Program-made: the position numbers and the translations under genes
Assembly: GCA_934555895.1 (NCBI GenBank)
Contig: CAKTFH010000006.1
Location: 1-64,000 of the forward strand
Source of the DNA: an uncultured Muribaculaceae bacterium
GTDB lineage: Bacteria > Bacteroidota > Bacteroidia > Bacteroidales > Muribaculaceae
Reading direction: 5' to 3'
DNA length: 64,000 nt
The notes under the pieces: generated by a model
What the model saw: the letters and a program-made list of their open reading frames with translations, nothing else
Databases searched by the model: none
What the model was told of the DNA's origin: nothing
Shown here: piece by piece, positions 30,074 to 39,178 of the stretch
Position numbering within the stretch: position 1 is the stretch's first letter
Layout: each line of letters begins with the position of its first letter

Positions 30074-31354
30074 ATGCAACGCGACACCAAGATTTTCGAC
30101 ATCATCGAGCGTGAACATCAGCGCCAGAAGAAAGGCATCGAACTTATTGCCTCGGAAAACTTTGTATCACCCCAGGTGATGGAAGCTATGGGCTCATGCC
30201 TGACCAACAAATATGCCGAAGGTTATCCCGGCCACCGCTACTACGGCGGCTGCCAGGTGGTCGACGAGGCCGAGCAGCTTGCCATCGACCGTCTCAAACA
30301 GCTCTTCGACGCCGAATACGCCAATGTGCAGCCTCACTCGGGAGCACAGGCCAACATGGCAGTGTTCATGGCCACTCTCAAGCCCGGCGACACCTTCATG
30401 GGCATGAATCTCGACCACGGAGGTCATCTTTCGCACGGAAGCCCAGTGAATTTCTCCGGTCTCGTATTCCGCGCCGTAGGCTACAATGTGGATGAAGCCA
30501 CCGGCCGCGTGGACTACGACCAGATGGAAGCCACTGCCCTCAAAGAGCGTCCGAAACTCATCATCGGCGGCGCAAGCGCATATTCACGTGAGTGGGACTA
30601 CGCCCGCATGCGTGCAATCGCCGACGAAATCGGTGCACTGTTCATGGTCGACATGGCACATCCCGCAGGTCTTATCGCCGCAGGACTGCTCGACAATCCT
30701 CTTAAATACGCCCACATCGTCACCACCACAACCCACAAGACACTCCGCGGTCCGCGTGGCGGCGTGATTCTCCTTGGCAAAGATTTCGACAATCCCTGGG
30801 GCAAGACCACCAAGAAAGGAGAGATACGCAAGATGTCGTCGCTGCTCGACTCCGCAGTGTTCCCCGGCGTGCAGGGTGGCCCTCTCGAGCATGTGATAGC
30901 CGCCAAGGCCGTGGCCTTCGGCGAGGCCCTCACTCCCGAGTACCGCGAATATCAGACCCAGGTCAAGAAAAACGCTGCCGCCATGGCACAGGCGCTCGTC
31001 GACAAAGGCTATAAGATTATCTCCGGAGGAACCGACAACCACTGCATGCTCGTAGACCTCCGCACCAAATTCCCCGACCTCACCGGCAAAGTGGCCGAGC
31101 GTGTGCTCGTGGAAGCCGACATCACCGCCAACAAGAACATGGTGCCTTTCGACAGTCGTTCACCCTTCCTCACATCGGGCATCCGCCTCGGCACACCGGC
31201 CATCACCACCCGTGGTCTGCGCGAAGATGAGATGGGCCCCATCGTGGAAATGATTGATACAGTGCTTTCGGCCCCCGACAGTCCTGCGAACATCACAGCC
31301 GTCCGTGAGAAGGTGAACGCCATGATGGCCGACCGCCCCATGTTTGCCTGGTGA
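30074..31354 (+). CDS. glyA: Serine hydroxymethyltransferase
   Basis: PLP enzyme that interconverts serine and glycine and loads one-carbon units on [17 protein letters not shown] is near residue 40; the PLP lysine lies in [13 protein letters not shown] near residue 222. The 426 aa length is standard. plsC follows after 12 bases. It supplies glycine and 10-formyl-THF precursors, used by GlsB and PurH in this window, though regulation is separate. Confidence 0.97.
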   Translation: MQRDTKIFDIIEREHQRQKKGIELIASENFVSPQVMEAMGSCLTNKYAEGYPGHRYYGGCQVVDEAEQLAIDRLKQLFDAEYANVQPHSGAQANMAVFMATLKPGDTFMGMNLDHGGHLSHGSPVNFSGLVFRAVGYNVDEATGRVDYDQMEATALKERPKLIIGGASAYSREWDYARMRAIADEIGALFMVDMAHPAGLIAAGLLDNPLKYAHIVTTTTHKTLRGPRGGVILLGKDFDNPWGKTTKKGEIRKMSSLLDSAVFPGVQGGPLEHVIAAKAVAFGEALTPEYREYQTQVKKNAAAMAQALVDKGYKIISGGTDNHCMLVDLRTKFPDLTGKVAERVLVEADITANKNMVPFDSRSPFLTSGIRLGTPAITTRGLREDEMGPIVEMIDTVLSAPDSPANITAVREKVNAMMADRPMFAW

Positions 31355-31366
31355 TTCTTATAAAAG

Positions 31367-32089
31367 ATGAAACAGCTGCTCTATCGCATATATCTGATTT
31401 GCGTCATGATGCCCGTGATGCTTGCCGTCACGGTGCTCACAGCACTCATCACCATCACCGGCTCCCTCTGTGGAGGGGGCCGGTGGTTCGGCTATTATCC
31501 TCCACGCCTCTGGGCACGCCTTTTCCTGCTTATGACACTGGTGAGGGTGAAGGTCAAGGGGCGTGAGAATGTCGACCCGCACACATCATATGTGTTTGTA
31601 GCCAACCATCAGGGAGCCTACGACATCTTCACCATCTACGGTTATCTCAACCACAATTTCAGGTGGATGATGAAAAGAGGCCTGCGCAAGATACCATTCG
31701 TGGGACTTGCGTGTGCCGCTTCAGGGCAGATATTTGTCGACAACAGTTCGCCGTCAGCCGTGCGCAACACCATGGAGCATGCCGAGCGAACCCTGCGTGA
31801 CGGCATGTCGCTCGTGGTGTTCCCCGAGGGGTCGCGCACTTTCACCGGACGAATGGGTCCCTTCCGCAAAGGCGCTTTCCAGCTAAGTATGGAGTTCAAG
31901 CTTCCGGTGGTGCCTGTCACCATCGACGGCGCATTCGATGTGATGCCCCGCACGGCTCTGTTCCCACACTGGGGCACTATCCGCCTCACCATACATCCCG
32001 CCATCGAAGCTCCCGCCGACGAGGCCGACCGCCAGCGTGTAATTGACGCATCGTATGCGGCTGTCATCTCCGCCCTGCCACGCCAATAA
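31367..32089 (+). CDS. plsC: 1-acyl-sn-glycerol-3-phosphate acyltransferase
   Basis: Inner-membrane enzyme making phosphatidic acid. N-terminal hydrophobic segment (about residues 5-30), catalytic NHQGAYD near residues 80-86 (HX4D) and VVFPEGSRTFTG near 152. The 240 aa length is usual. It lies 12 bases after glyA and probably shares its transcript. Confidence 0.94.
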   Translation: MKQLLYRIYLICVMMPVMLAVTVLTALITITGSLCGGGRWFGYYPPRLWARLFLLMTLVRVKVKGRENVDPHTSYVFVANHQGAYDIFTIYGYLNHNFRWMMKRGLRKIPFVGLACAASGQIFVDNSSPSAVRNTMEHAERTLRDGMSLVVFPEGSRTFTGRMGPFRKGAFQLSMEFKLPVVPVTIDGAFDVMPRTALFPHWGTIRLTIHPAIEAPADEADRQRVIDASYAAVISALPRQ

Positions 32090-32130
32090 CCGATTAATAA
32101 CGAATTTTCGGGAGCAAAAAGAGAAAAGAG

Positions 32131-32162
32131 TTTGGCTGTCAGAAAAAATTTCGCTAACTTTG
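32131..32162 (+). promoter_or_regulatory. Promoter of rpsF-rpsR-rplI
   Basis: TTTG at 32131-32134 and TAACTTTG at 32155-32162 with a 20-base spacer, an excellent Bacteroidota promoter for a ribosomal protein operon. Confidence 0.8.
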
Positions 32163-32168
32163 CACCCG

Positions 32169-32193
32169 GTTTCGGACGAACTATGTCCGAAAC
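32169..32193 (+). promoter_or_regulatory. 5'-end hairpin in the rpsF leader
   Basis: GTTTCGGAC pairs perfectly with GTCCGAAAC (32185-32193) around a 7-base loop, starting about seven bases after the -7 box, so it would form at the very 5' end of the transcript. A S6:S18-binding leader is known upstream of rpsF in many bacteria; whether this hairpin belongs to that class is inference. Confidence 0.55.
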
Positions 32194-32230
32194 AAAAAAA
32201 CAAAAATATTTTTCAAAACAAAAGTTCCAA

Positions 32231-32608
32231 ATGAACCACTACGAAACCGTTTTCATTTTAACTCCCGTTTTGTCTGACGCTCAGATGAAGGAAGCGGTAG
32301 AAAAGTTCACCAAAACGCTCACCGAGAACGGTGCCAGCATCGTGAACGAAGAGATTTGGGGCCTGCGCAAGCTCGCTTACCCCATCCAGAAGAAGTCGAC
32401 CGGCTTCTATGCCTTTGTTGAGTTCGACGGCGATCCCACCATCGTTAAGAAAATCGAGACAGCATTCCGCCGCGACGAGCGCGTAATCCGCTTCCTCGTG
32501 TTCCGCAACGACAAGTATGCCGCTGAGTATGCAGCCAAGCGCCGCAGCCTCAAGGCAGCCAAGGCCAACGCACCCAAAGAAGAAACCGTAGAAACAAAGG
32601 AGGACTAA
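32231..32608 (+). CDS. rpsF: 30S ribosomal protein S6
   Basis: Binds S18 on the platform of the small subunit. The core [16 protein letters not shown] ... [23 protein letters not shown] is diagnostic. The frame is open from 32132, but the ATG at 32231 is the family start; 125 aa. It has a C-terminal Lys/Ala/Glu tail. First gene of rpsF-rpsR-rplI. Confidence 0.97.
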   Translation: MNHYETVFILTPVLSDAQMKEAVEKFTKTLTENGASIVNEEIWGLRKLAYPIQKKSTGFYAFVEFDGDPTIVKKIETAFRRDERVIRFLVFRNDKYAAEYAAKRRSLKAAKANAPKEETVETKED

Positions 32609-32611
32609 ACA

Positions 32612-32881
32612 ATGGCACAGACTCAATCCGAAATCCGTTACCTCACACCGCTGTCGGTGGATGTCAAGAAGAAAAAATACTGCCGTTTCAAACGCAGCGG
32701 TATCAAGTACATCGACTACAAGGATCCCGAATTCCTCAAGAAGTTCCTCAACGAGCAGGGTAAGATTCTTCCCCGCCGCATCACAGGCACTTCGCTCAAG
32801 TTCCAGCGTCGCGTAGCTCAGGCCGTGAAGCGTGCCCGTCACCTGGCCCTTCTGCCCTTTGTAACCGACCTGATGAAATAA
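32612..32881 (+). CDS. rpsR: 30S ribosomal protein S18
   Basis: 89 aa protein with [17 protein letters not shown] and [32 protein letters not shown], the S18 signature. It starts three bases after the rpsF stop. It forms a heterodimer with S6. Confidence 0.97.
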   Translation: MAQTQSEIRYLTPLSVDVKKKKYCRFKRSGIKYIDYKDPEFLKKFLNEQGKILPRRITGTSLKFQRRVAQAVKRARHLALLPFVTDLMK

Positions 32882-32954
32882 TCGAGCGCCAAGTGCACTC
32901 CTGAGGTTTTCCTATCGATAACTCAATTCATCATCATCACCGACATCCCCGATT

Positions 32955-33398
32955 ATGAAAATTATACTTAAAGAAGATATCTCGAACCTTGGCTACAAGG
33001 ACGATATCGTAGAAGTGAAGGATGGTTACGGCCGTAACTACCTCATTCCGCAGGGTAAAGCTATAATCGCCAACCCTTCGAACCTCAAGCAGCTTGAGGA
33101 GAACCAGCGTCAGCGCGCCCACAAACTCGCCCAGATCAAAGCTGAGGCCGAGGCTACAGCTGCCGCTCTCGCCGATGTGGCACTCACCATTGGTGCCAAG
33201 GCTGCCGCAAACGGCACCATCTTCGGTTCGGTCAACAACATCCAGATTGCCGAGGCTCTCGAGAAGCTCGGTCACAACATCGACCGCCGCATCATCGTGC
33301 TCAAAGAGCCCGTCAAGGAACTTGGCAAGTACACTGCAAAAGTCAACCTCCACAAAGAGGTATCCGTTGAGATTCCTTTTGAGGTCGTAGCAGAATAA
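32955..33398 (+). CDS. rplI: 50S ribosomal protein L9
   Basis: 147 aa; N-terminal domain MKIILKEDISNLGYKDDIVEVKDGYGRNYLIPQGKA, a long connecting helix (residues about 42-75) and a C-terminal domain with GTIFGSVNNIQIAEAL. Last gene of the operon, with a terminator at 33431-33472. Confidence 0.97.
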   Translation: MKIILKEDISNLGYKDDIVEVKDGYGRNYLIPQGKAIIANPSNLKQLEENQRQRAHKLAQIKAEAEATAAALADVALTIGAKAAANGTIFGSVNNIQIAEALEKLGHNIDRRIIVLKEPVKELGKYTAKVNLHKEVSVEIPFEVVAE

Positions 33399-33430
33399 TT
33401 AACGCCAAAGCGCGACTAACATCATAAAAG

Positions 33431-33472
33431 CGGCGTTCGGCCGGTTTCCCAAAACCGCTGAACGCCGTTTTT
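33431..33472 (+). terminator. Intrinsic terminator after rplI
   Basis: CGGCGTTC (33431-33438) pairs with GAACGCCG (33460-33467), with further pairing inside, followed by five Ts. Confidence 0.88.
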
Positions 33473-33547
33473 CCATATCCTCTTCTCGATAGTCTCCTCA
33501 ATTATCGCAATTTCATCATACGGTAAAAAATCCGATTTGAAACAAAC

Positions 33548-33970
33548 ATGAACCAGGAAGAATACGAAAAACGTGCGGCCGAAGCGGTAGCACGCAAACA
33601 GAGCGGAAAATTCAATTGCGCACAGGCCGTCACCACATCTTTCGCCGACGCGGCTGGCCTCGACCCGGAACTGGCCATGCGCTTCGCAGCCTCGTTCGGC
33701 ACAGGCATGGGATGCCTCAAAGGCACCTGCGGAGCCATTGTCGGCGCAGGTATCATCACAGGCCTTGTAAGCAGCGACCGCATGGAGGCTATGCGCCGCA
33801 TGAAAACCTTCATGGAGGCTTTCCACACAAAAAATGGCTCCACAATATGTCAGGATCTGAAAGGAGTGGGCACAGGCAAGCCTCTTCGCCCGTGTCTCGG
33901 ATGTGTGGCCGATGCCTGCGAACTGCTCTATCGCGTCAGCTTTGACTCGTCAGAGCCAACGACAAAATAG
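33548..33970 (+). CDS. C_GCAxxG_C_C family protein
   Basis: Small protein of 140 aa of a redox/metal-like family of unknown role, recognised by FNCAQAV, MGCLKGTCGAIVGA (the GCxxGxCGA core) and a C-terminal PCLGCVADAC with spaced cysteines. The conserved Cys probably bind a cofactor or metal. Its 3' end overlaps the convergent comF gene by 35 bases, so the two mRNAs are partly antisense. Confidence 0.85.
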   Translation: MNQEEYEKRAAEAVARKQSGKFNCAQAVTTSFADAAGLDPELAMRFAASFGTGMGCLKGTCGAIVGAGIITGLVSSDRMEAMRRMKTFMEAFHTKNGSTICQDLKGVGTGKPLRPCLGCVADACELLYRVSFDSSEPTTK

Positions 33971-34637
33971 AAATCCGCAGCGACGGCACAGCCTTTCTCA
34001 GCACTTGGGCACATGCCATTATCGTGGCACCTGTTGTGATAATATCGTCGACAAGCAGCACATGCTTGTTTTCAAGTCCATCAGGGCGCATCACTTTGAA
34101 AATATCGCTCGATAGCGAACGACGCTCCTCCGCTTTTTTCCTTGTCTGTGTGGAATGAGATTTTACAGCCTTGAGGTTATAAGCCACCGGTATGCCAGTA
34201 ATGTCTGATACACCGTACGCTATCTCCTCCGCCTGATTATAGCCTCGGCCAATGAGCTTGCGCCAGTGCATCGGCACGGGCATGAGCATGTCGATGCCAT
34301 CGAAAAATCCTTCCGACTTCAGTTCGGAAGCGAACTGAGCAGCCAATCGGTGGTCGATTTCAGGATGATTAAGATATTTCGCCCGTTTCAGCATCCGGGC
34401 ATAGGCTCCGTCCTTGTTATAATAAAACATCGATGCCATCCTTCGCACACCTGCACCGGCTATGAATTTCATGACTTGCGACGCACCAGGGTTGCGGTGA
34501 ATGCCGGTACGGGGCAACCTCATGAAGCATTCGAGGCACATCACCTGCTCCCCTTCTACCAATGTCGTGCCGCACACCTGACACACACGCGGCAATACAA
34601 CATCCACAAGCGATGATATCCACTTTTTCAGAGTCAT
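33936..34637 (-). CDS. comF: ComF-family phosphoribosyltransferase-like protein
   Basis: 233 aa; N-terminal zinc-type motif CQVCGTTLVEGEQVMCLECF and a C-terminal PRTase domain with the PRPP-binding VLLVDDIITTGATI (about residues 193-206). ComF proteins take part in DNA uptake in naturally competent bacteria; in Bacteroidales the role is unproven. It is the last gene of the long minus-strand block, 19 bases after recX. Confidence 0.9.
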   Translation of the reverse strand: MTLKKWISSLVDVVLPRVCQVCGTTLVEGEQVMCLECFMRLPRTGIHRNPGASQVMKFIAGAGVRRMASMFYYNKDGAYARMLKRAKYLNHPEIDHRLAAQFASELKSEGFFDGIDMLMPVPMHWRKLIGRGYNQAEEIAYGVSDITGIPVAYNLKAVKSHSTQTRKKAEERRSLSSDIFKVMRPDGLENKHVLLVDDIITTGATIMACAQVLRKAVPSLRISILSLALTSQS

Positions 34638-34656
34638 TTTTCAGAAAGCCATACGT

Positions 34657-35169
34657 TCATTCATCACTTTCATCTAAAGTGTCCGCTGCAGGCCACACAT
34701 CATCTTTACGCATAAACGACGCCACCAGACCGGGCTCGAACCCGCGGGCGACAACGCTTCTGAACAGCTTGGTGCGTCCTTCAAATGTGTTACCTTCTTT
34801 TATTCCACGAGCTTTGGCGCGCAAAACACCGTATAGCGCCGAGGCATAATCCTCTTCTGAAATTTCTGAAAGGGCTTCGTCAGCTATATCTCGGCTTACA
34901 CCCTTTACAGCGAGTGCCATGGCTATGCGTCTGCGTCCCCAGCGTCCAAAAAACAGTTTATCACGCACAAAGGCCGATGCGAATCGGCTATCGTCATAGA
35001 ACCGGCGCTCTTTCAGCGATTTGAGGATGCGTTCAGCCTCAGAAGCAGGCAGTTGCCACTGACGCAGTTTGGCGCGGAGCTCACCCTCGCAGTGCTCTGC
35101 CCTGACGCACATGTTCTCAAGTCTGGTCAAGGCATTTTCAGCTGATATCTCCTTTCTCCTTAGCGGCAT
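34657..35169 (-). CDS. recX: Regulatory protein RecX
   Basis: 170 aa helical protein that modulates RecA filaments. RAEHCEGELRAKLRQW and RRFYDDSRFASAFVRDKLFFGRWGRRRIAMAL are typical RecX repeats. It lies 14 bases after prmC and 19 before comF. recA is not in the window. Confidence 0.88.
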   Translation of the reverse strand: MPLRRKEISAENALTRLENMCVRAEHCEGELRAKLRQWQLPASEAERILKSLKERRFYDDSRFASAFVRDKLFFGRWGRRRIAMALAVKGVSRDIADEALSEISEEDYASALYGVLRAKARGIKEGNTFEGRTKLFRSVVARGFEPGLVASFMRKDDVWPAADTLDESDE

Positions 35170-35183
35170 CAGTAATATGAAAT

Positions 35184-36080
35184 CTATTTGAAAGCTATAA
35201 GAAAACGGTTACGCCCATAAGTGTCGCGCAACACGGAGGCATCGACAAATCCGTTTTTTGAAGCCTCGGCAAGAAGTCGCTCGGAAAACATCGGATTGAT
35301 TTCCAGATAAATTTTCCCACCCTGTGCGAGTGAAGTTCCGGCAAACGCGAATATAGCCTTATAAAATAAAATCGGGTCGGCGTCAGGCACAAAAAGTGCT
35401 CCATGAGGCTCGAACTCGAGCACATTGGGCGACATATCCTTCTTCTCGCTATCGACTATATACGGAGGATTGCTCACTATAATGTCGTAGGAACCTGCTG
35501 CCGCGGCACGGCCCTGCGCTGTCAGAAGGTCAGAGCTGATGAAACGCACATCGGCATGAAGTGCCTTGGCATTTTCGCGTGCCACTGCAAGGGCCGCATC
35601 ACTGATATCGGTGGCAACGACGGTTGAAAACGGGAGATTGCGGGCCAGAGCCACCGCGATGCAACCACTGCCGGTACAGAGGTCGATTACACGTAAATCC
35701 TTGCGTTGATTCTCCTGCACAATGAGGTCGACAAGCTCGGCCGTTTCCGGACGCGGAATCAGTGTGTCAGGCGTCACCTTCAGCTTCATGCCGTAGAACC
35801 ATGCCGTGCCGAACACATATTGTATCGGTTTATATGACAGCAGCTGGGACAGCACATCGTTGATTTGCCCGAGAGAGAAAGGCGTGAGATGTTCGTTTGA
35901 TTTCACGGCGACATCCACCGGCGACCATCCTTTGATATTCTCAAATATGATGCGTGTCATCGCCTTTGCTTCGCCTGCGCCGTAAAGCGGCGACAGCAAA
36001 TCGGTTATCTGCTTCGACGCCTGAAAGACCGGCATTTCCGAGGATGCATCCAGCAGCGCTCTCATAAAGCAATCATTCAA
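35184..36080 (-). CDS. prmC: Release factor glutamine methyltransferase
   Basis: Methylates the GGQ glutamine of RF1/RF2 with SAM. The N-terminal helical domain precedes IPRPETAELVD, the SAM site DLCTGSGCIAVALA, and the catalytic NPPY in IVSNPPYIVD (residues about 185-200). 298 aa from the first ATG; an ATG five residues in (MRALLDASS) is also possible. The start overlaps the neuB stop by 8 bases, so the two are translationally coupled. Confidence 0.94.
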   Translation of the reverse strand: MNDCFMRALLDASSEMPVFQASKQITDLLSPLYGAGEAKAMTRIIFENIKGWSPVDVAVKSNEHLTPFSLGQINDVLSQLLSYKPIQYVFGTAWFYGMKLKVTPDTLIPRPETAELVDLIVQENQRKDLRVIDLCTGSGCIAVALARNLPFSTVVATDISDAALAVARENAKALHADVRFISSDLLTAQGRAAAAGSYDIIVSNPPYIVDSEKKDMSPNVLEFEPHGALFVPDADPILFYKAIFAFAGTSLAQGGKIYLEINPMFSERLLAEASKNGFVDASVLRDTYGRNRFLIAFK

Positions 36081-37086
36081 GAGTTATCAATGAGTCGGCA
36101 ACGAACGCACGCGGAGCCTTACGCCCGAGCACTTCATCCCAAAGCATAGGAGAAATGCCGTTGCCAGGACGCTTTACCGTGATATTCTCCTCAGTAAACT
36201 CCTCGCCTGCGGCAATGTCGCGGGCAGCCACAATGCTCTTTCGGGCGACTTCGATATTCGCACGCTCCGAGGGGCTCACATGCTTTTCAGCGCTGCCCAT
36301 GGCCTGCTCGATATGCCTGATGGAAGAGACCATCGCGGCAAGCTCCGTCGGGTCAAGCGAAGCCTTGTGGTCAGGACCGGGAAGAGACTTGTCGAGGGTG
36401 AAATGCTTCTCTATTATCTGCGCACCCATGGCCACGGCGGCTACAGGCACCTCTATTCCTACGGTATGATCGCTGTAGCCGACTGCGCCGGGATGTAGCG
36501 AACGCAGCGCATCCATTGCGCGCAGATTCACATCCTCGAACGGAGTCGGATACTGTGTGTTGCAGTGCAGCAAAGCCACATTGCTGCGCGGTGTACCTGC
36601 CTCCTCAAGCACCTGCAGGGCTTTTTCCACCTCATCCAATTCCGACATGCCGGTGCTCAGGATTACTTTCTCGCCCTTGGCGCCAATCTTGCGCAGATAC
36701 GGCAGATTGGTTATCTCGCCCGAGGGGATTTTCCAGTAATCCATCCCGAGTGGCGCAAGGCAATCAATCGACACCAGATCAAAGGGCGTCGACATGAAGC
36801 CGATGCCTACTTCGCGGCAAAGCTCGCTCAACGGCCCGTAATCTTCAAGTTTCAGATGTATCTTACGGCACATCTCAAGCTGGCTCTCCTCCTCACCGGT
36901 GGTTTCCTTCTGATATGCGGCCTTGGGGGCAATCGACGATATTACAAGTTCAGGCACTGCTGTCTGGAATTTCACATAATCTGCTCCGGCCTGCTTGGCG
37001 GCATAAACCATTGCCACAGCACGATCATAGTCGCCATTGTGGTTCACACCTGCTTCAGCAATTATTATAGCTTTATCTTTTTTCAT
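36073..37086 (-). CDS. N-acetylneuraminate synthase-family (NeuB/LegI-type) protein
   Basis: Condenses PEP with a hexose (ManNAc or a 2,4-diamino-trideoxyhexose derivative) to make a nonulosonic acid. The barrel has AEAGVNHNGDYDRA, KFQTAVPE, STGMSELDEVEKAL, HCNTQYPTP and GYSDHTVGIEVPVAAVAMGA; the C-terminal SAF domain (about 280-338) has RKSIVAARDIAAGEEFTEEN. I chose the ATG at 37086 (MKKDKAIII); an ATG six codons earlier exists. Its upstream neighbours are an ATP-grasp protein and LegB, suggesting a legionaminic-acid-like product. No CMP-sugar synthetase is in the window. Confidence 0.88.
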   Translation of the reverse strand: MKKDKAIIIAEAGVNHNGDYDRAVAMVYAAKQAGADYVKFQTAVPELVISSIAPKAAYQKETTGEEESQLEMCRKIHLKLEDYGPLSELCREVGIGFMSTPFDLVSIDCLAPLGMDYWKIPSGEITNLPYLRKIGAKGEKVILSTGMSELDEVEKALQVLEEAGTPRSNVALLHCNTQYPTPFEDVNLRAMDALRSLHPGAVGYSDHTVGIEVPVAAVAMGAQIIEKHFTLDKSLPGPDHKASLDPTELAAMVSSIRHIEQAMGSAEKHVSPSERANIEVARKSIVAARDIAAGEEFTEENITVKRPGNGISPMLWDEVLGRKAPRAFVADSLITLE

Positions 37087-37114
37087 CTTCGTTCCATTGC
37101 ACATATTGCTATCA

Positions 37115-38095
37115 TCAGCGTTTTTTGCCCACCGGAATCTCGCTTCCAGGCATAAAAACCACTTCCTGAAAATAACGGCAGATTCTCACATCCGATTTCC
37201 ACGTATCGCACGATGACACAGCGCCGTCACGCCAGTCAGTAAGTATAAATCCGGGTATGTCAGCTCCCGCATGAACGGCACACACCGCTCCGCCGCCCAA
37301 CCGAGGATTAACCTCCATGAGCATCAGACGGCCATCGGCACGATTGCGTAGGAACTGGATAGTCACCGGTCCACGGAAATGCAGATTTTCCAACACTTTG
37401 CGACTCAATCGCTCCACCTCCTCATCGTGTACGGTAACAGTGGTCATCACCTCACCGCCGGCCACCTCAAGGCGCCGGCGAGGCACAGCACACACCACAT
37501 TGCCCTTCATGGCCACATAGCAATCAACTGTGTATTCTTCACGTTCGGCCACATATTCCTGACAAAAGTAGTCTTTGGTCTCACCACGGCTTCGGACTGC
37601 ATCAAATTCGCTCGCGTCGAGCACACGCATCCCTTTGGAAGCCGAACCATGACGAGGCTTGCATATCACCTCACCGTCTACATGCTCGAGCATGGCATTA
37701 CGAGGCAGAGGCACACCTATTTCACGGAATATCTCATCGGCCCGCATCTTGTCAAACATCAACTCAGCTAGTGCGCTGTCGTTAAACGGCGTGAAGACAC
37801 CGGGATTGCCTGCCACATATTTCGCAGCCACCTCCACGGCGGGATCTACGAACGGAATGATTATATCGATATTATTGAGCTGCACCGTCTCATGCAGGTC
37901 AGCCATAAGATCTGGGTGCGCCCATCGGCGCCCCACAATCACACTCGCCTCCTCGGCAATCGGCACCTGCGACGACAGTTCATACGAAAACAGCAGCACA
38001 TCCATGCCAAGCTTCCGGCCGGCTTCCTTGAACAACCGCCCCATAGCCACGCGCTTGGCGCCCCCCAGGAAAAGAATATTCACATCTTGACGCAT
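37115..38095 (-). CDS. ATP-grasp domain protein in nonulosonate cluster
   Basis: ATP-dependent carboxylate-amine/thiol ligase fold: N-terminal Rossmann-like part (NILFLGGAKRVAMGRLF), then FTPFNDSALAELMFDKMRADEIFREIGVPLP, the Lys-containing VICKPRHGSASKGM, FCQEYVAEREEYTVDCYV and the metal-binding MLMEVNPRLGGG. It resembles CarB-like and D-Ala-D-Ala-ligase-like enzymes, but the substrate is unknown. 326 aa from the ATG at 38095 (MRQDVNIL); the open frame extends 18 codons upstream to 38149. Its position between legB and neuB suggests that it acts on the sugar, its precursor or a lipid/peptide carrier; this is inference. Confidence 0.8.
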   Translation of the reverse strand: MRQDVNILFLGGAKRVAMGRLFKEAGRKLGMDVLLFSYELSSQVPIAEEASVIVGRRWAHPDLMADLHETVQLNNIDIIIPFVDPAVEVAAKYVAGNPGVFTPFNDSALAELMFDKMRADEIFREIGVPLPRNAMLEHVDGEVICKPRHGSASKGMRVLDASEFDAVRSRGETKDYFCQEYVAEREEYTVDCYVAMKGNVVCAVPRRRLEVAGGEVMTTVTVHDEEVERLSRKVLENLHFRGPVTIQFLRNRADGRLMLMEVNPRLGGGAVCAVHAGADIPGFILTDWRDGAVSSCDTWKSDVRICRYFQEVVFMPGSEIPVGKKR

Positions 38096-38175
38096 AGACT
38101 CATCGTTGTTTCCGGCACATATATGCGCACAGTCATGCTGGCAAAACATGCCGTTCGGTTTTATAAAGAAACGGT

Positions 38176-39165
38176 TCAGCGATTATAGATGTTCGCCTTG
38201 TATAGGCGCATGTTTTCGGGCTTAACAAGCCACTCGGCAGTACGCCGTAATCCCTCGCGGAGATCAATCTCAGGTCGCCACGATGTAAGGGAACAGATTT
38301 TATGATTGTCGCCGCACAGACGGAACACCTCGCTCTTGCCAGGGCGCAGACGCTGCGGGTCGGTGACATAGCTCACATCCACACCCATCACCTCTGCTAT
38401 CATCTTAAGCGTGTCGGCCATTGACACCTCGGTGCCGGTGGCTATGTTGATTTCTTCACCTTCAATGCCGTCAGCTTCCGCCAGAGCCATAAAGCCACGG
38501 CATGTGTCAGTCACATAATTGAAATCACGCGTAGGAGTGAGATCACCCACCTTGATTTCCCTAACACCGCTTGCAATCTGTGTGATAATAGTAGGAATAA
38601 TGGCACGCGCGCTCTGGCGCGGACCATAAGTGTTGAACGGCCTTGCAATCACCACCGGCAGCGAAAAAGCATTGAAAAAGCTCTTGGCAATGGCATCGGC
38701 GCCGATTTTGGTAGCCGAATATGGCGACTGCGGCTGGCGGGGATGTTTCTCGTCGATCGGCACATATAGAGCGGTACCGTACACCTCGGAGGTAGAAGTG
38801 ACCACAAGTCGCTCCACGCCCATGTCGCGGGCAGCCTGACACATGTTGAGCGTGCCGGTCACATTGGTGTCGACATAGCTTTCAGGCGCCACATAGCTGT
38901 ATGGTATGGCTATGAGGGCAGCGAGATGAAATATCGTGTCGACATCACGGGCGATATGGCGGCAGAAAGCTGCATCGCGCACATCGCCACACACCACTTC
39001 AAGTCCGGGATTATTATTCCCCTCGAGCCAGCCCCAGTTGTTGAACGAATTATATTGGCTGAGCGCCCTCACCTCAATGCCCCTCGACAGGAGCAGGTCG
39101 GTCAGATGCGAGCCTATGAAACCGTCGGCGCCGGTCACCAGCGCCTTCTTGATATTTCGTGCCAT
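38176..39165 (-). CDS. NAD-dependent sugar-nucleotide 4,6-dehydratase, LegB-like
   Basis: SDR-type sugar-nucleotide enzyme of 329 aa. The NAD motif TGADGFIGSHL is at residues about 11-21, the catalytic region has TSTSEVYG and YSATKIGAD (YxxxK near residue 150), and NTYGPRQSARAIIPTII follows. The segment ALSQYNSFNNWGWLE is characteristic of LegB, the UDP-GlcNAc 4,6-dehydratase of legionaminic acid synthesis. It is 26-80 bases from the ATP-grasp gene. Related GDP-mannose dehydratases cannot be excluded. Confidence 0.85.
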   Translation of the reverse strand: MARNIKKALVTGADGFIGSHLTDLLLSRGIEVRALSQYNSFNNWGWLEGNNNPGLEVVCGDVRDAAFCRHIARDVDTIFHLAALIAIPYSYVAPESYVDTNVTGTLNMCQAARDMGVERLVVTSTSEVYGTALYVPIDEKHPRQPQSPYSATKIGADAIAKSFFNAFSLPVVIARPFNTYGPRQSARAIIPTIITQIASGVREIKVGDLTPTRDFNYVTDTCRGFMALAEADGIEGEEINIATGTEVSMADTLKMIAEVMGVDVSYVTDPQRLRPGKSEVFRLCGDNHKICSLTSWRPEIDLREGLRRTAEWLVKPENMRLYKANIYNR

Positions 39166-39178
39166 AAACAGATGTTTG

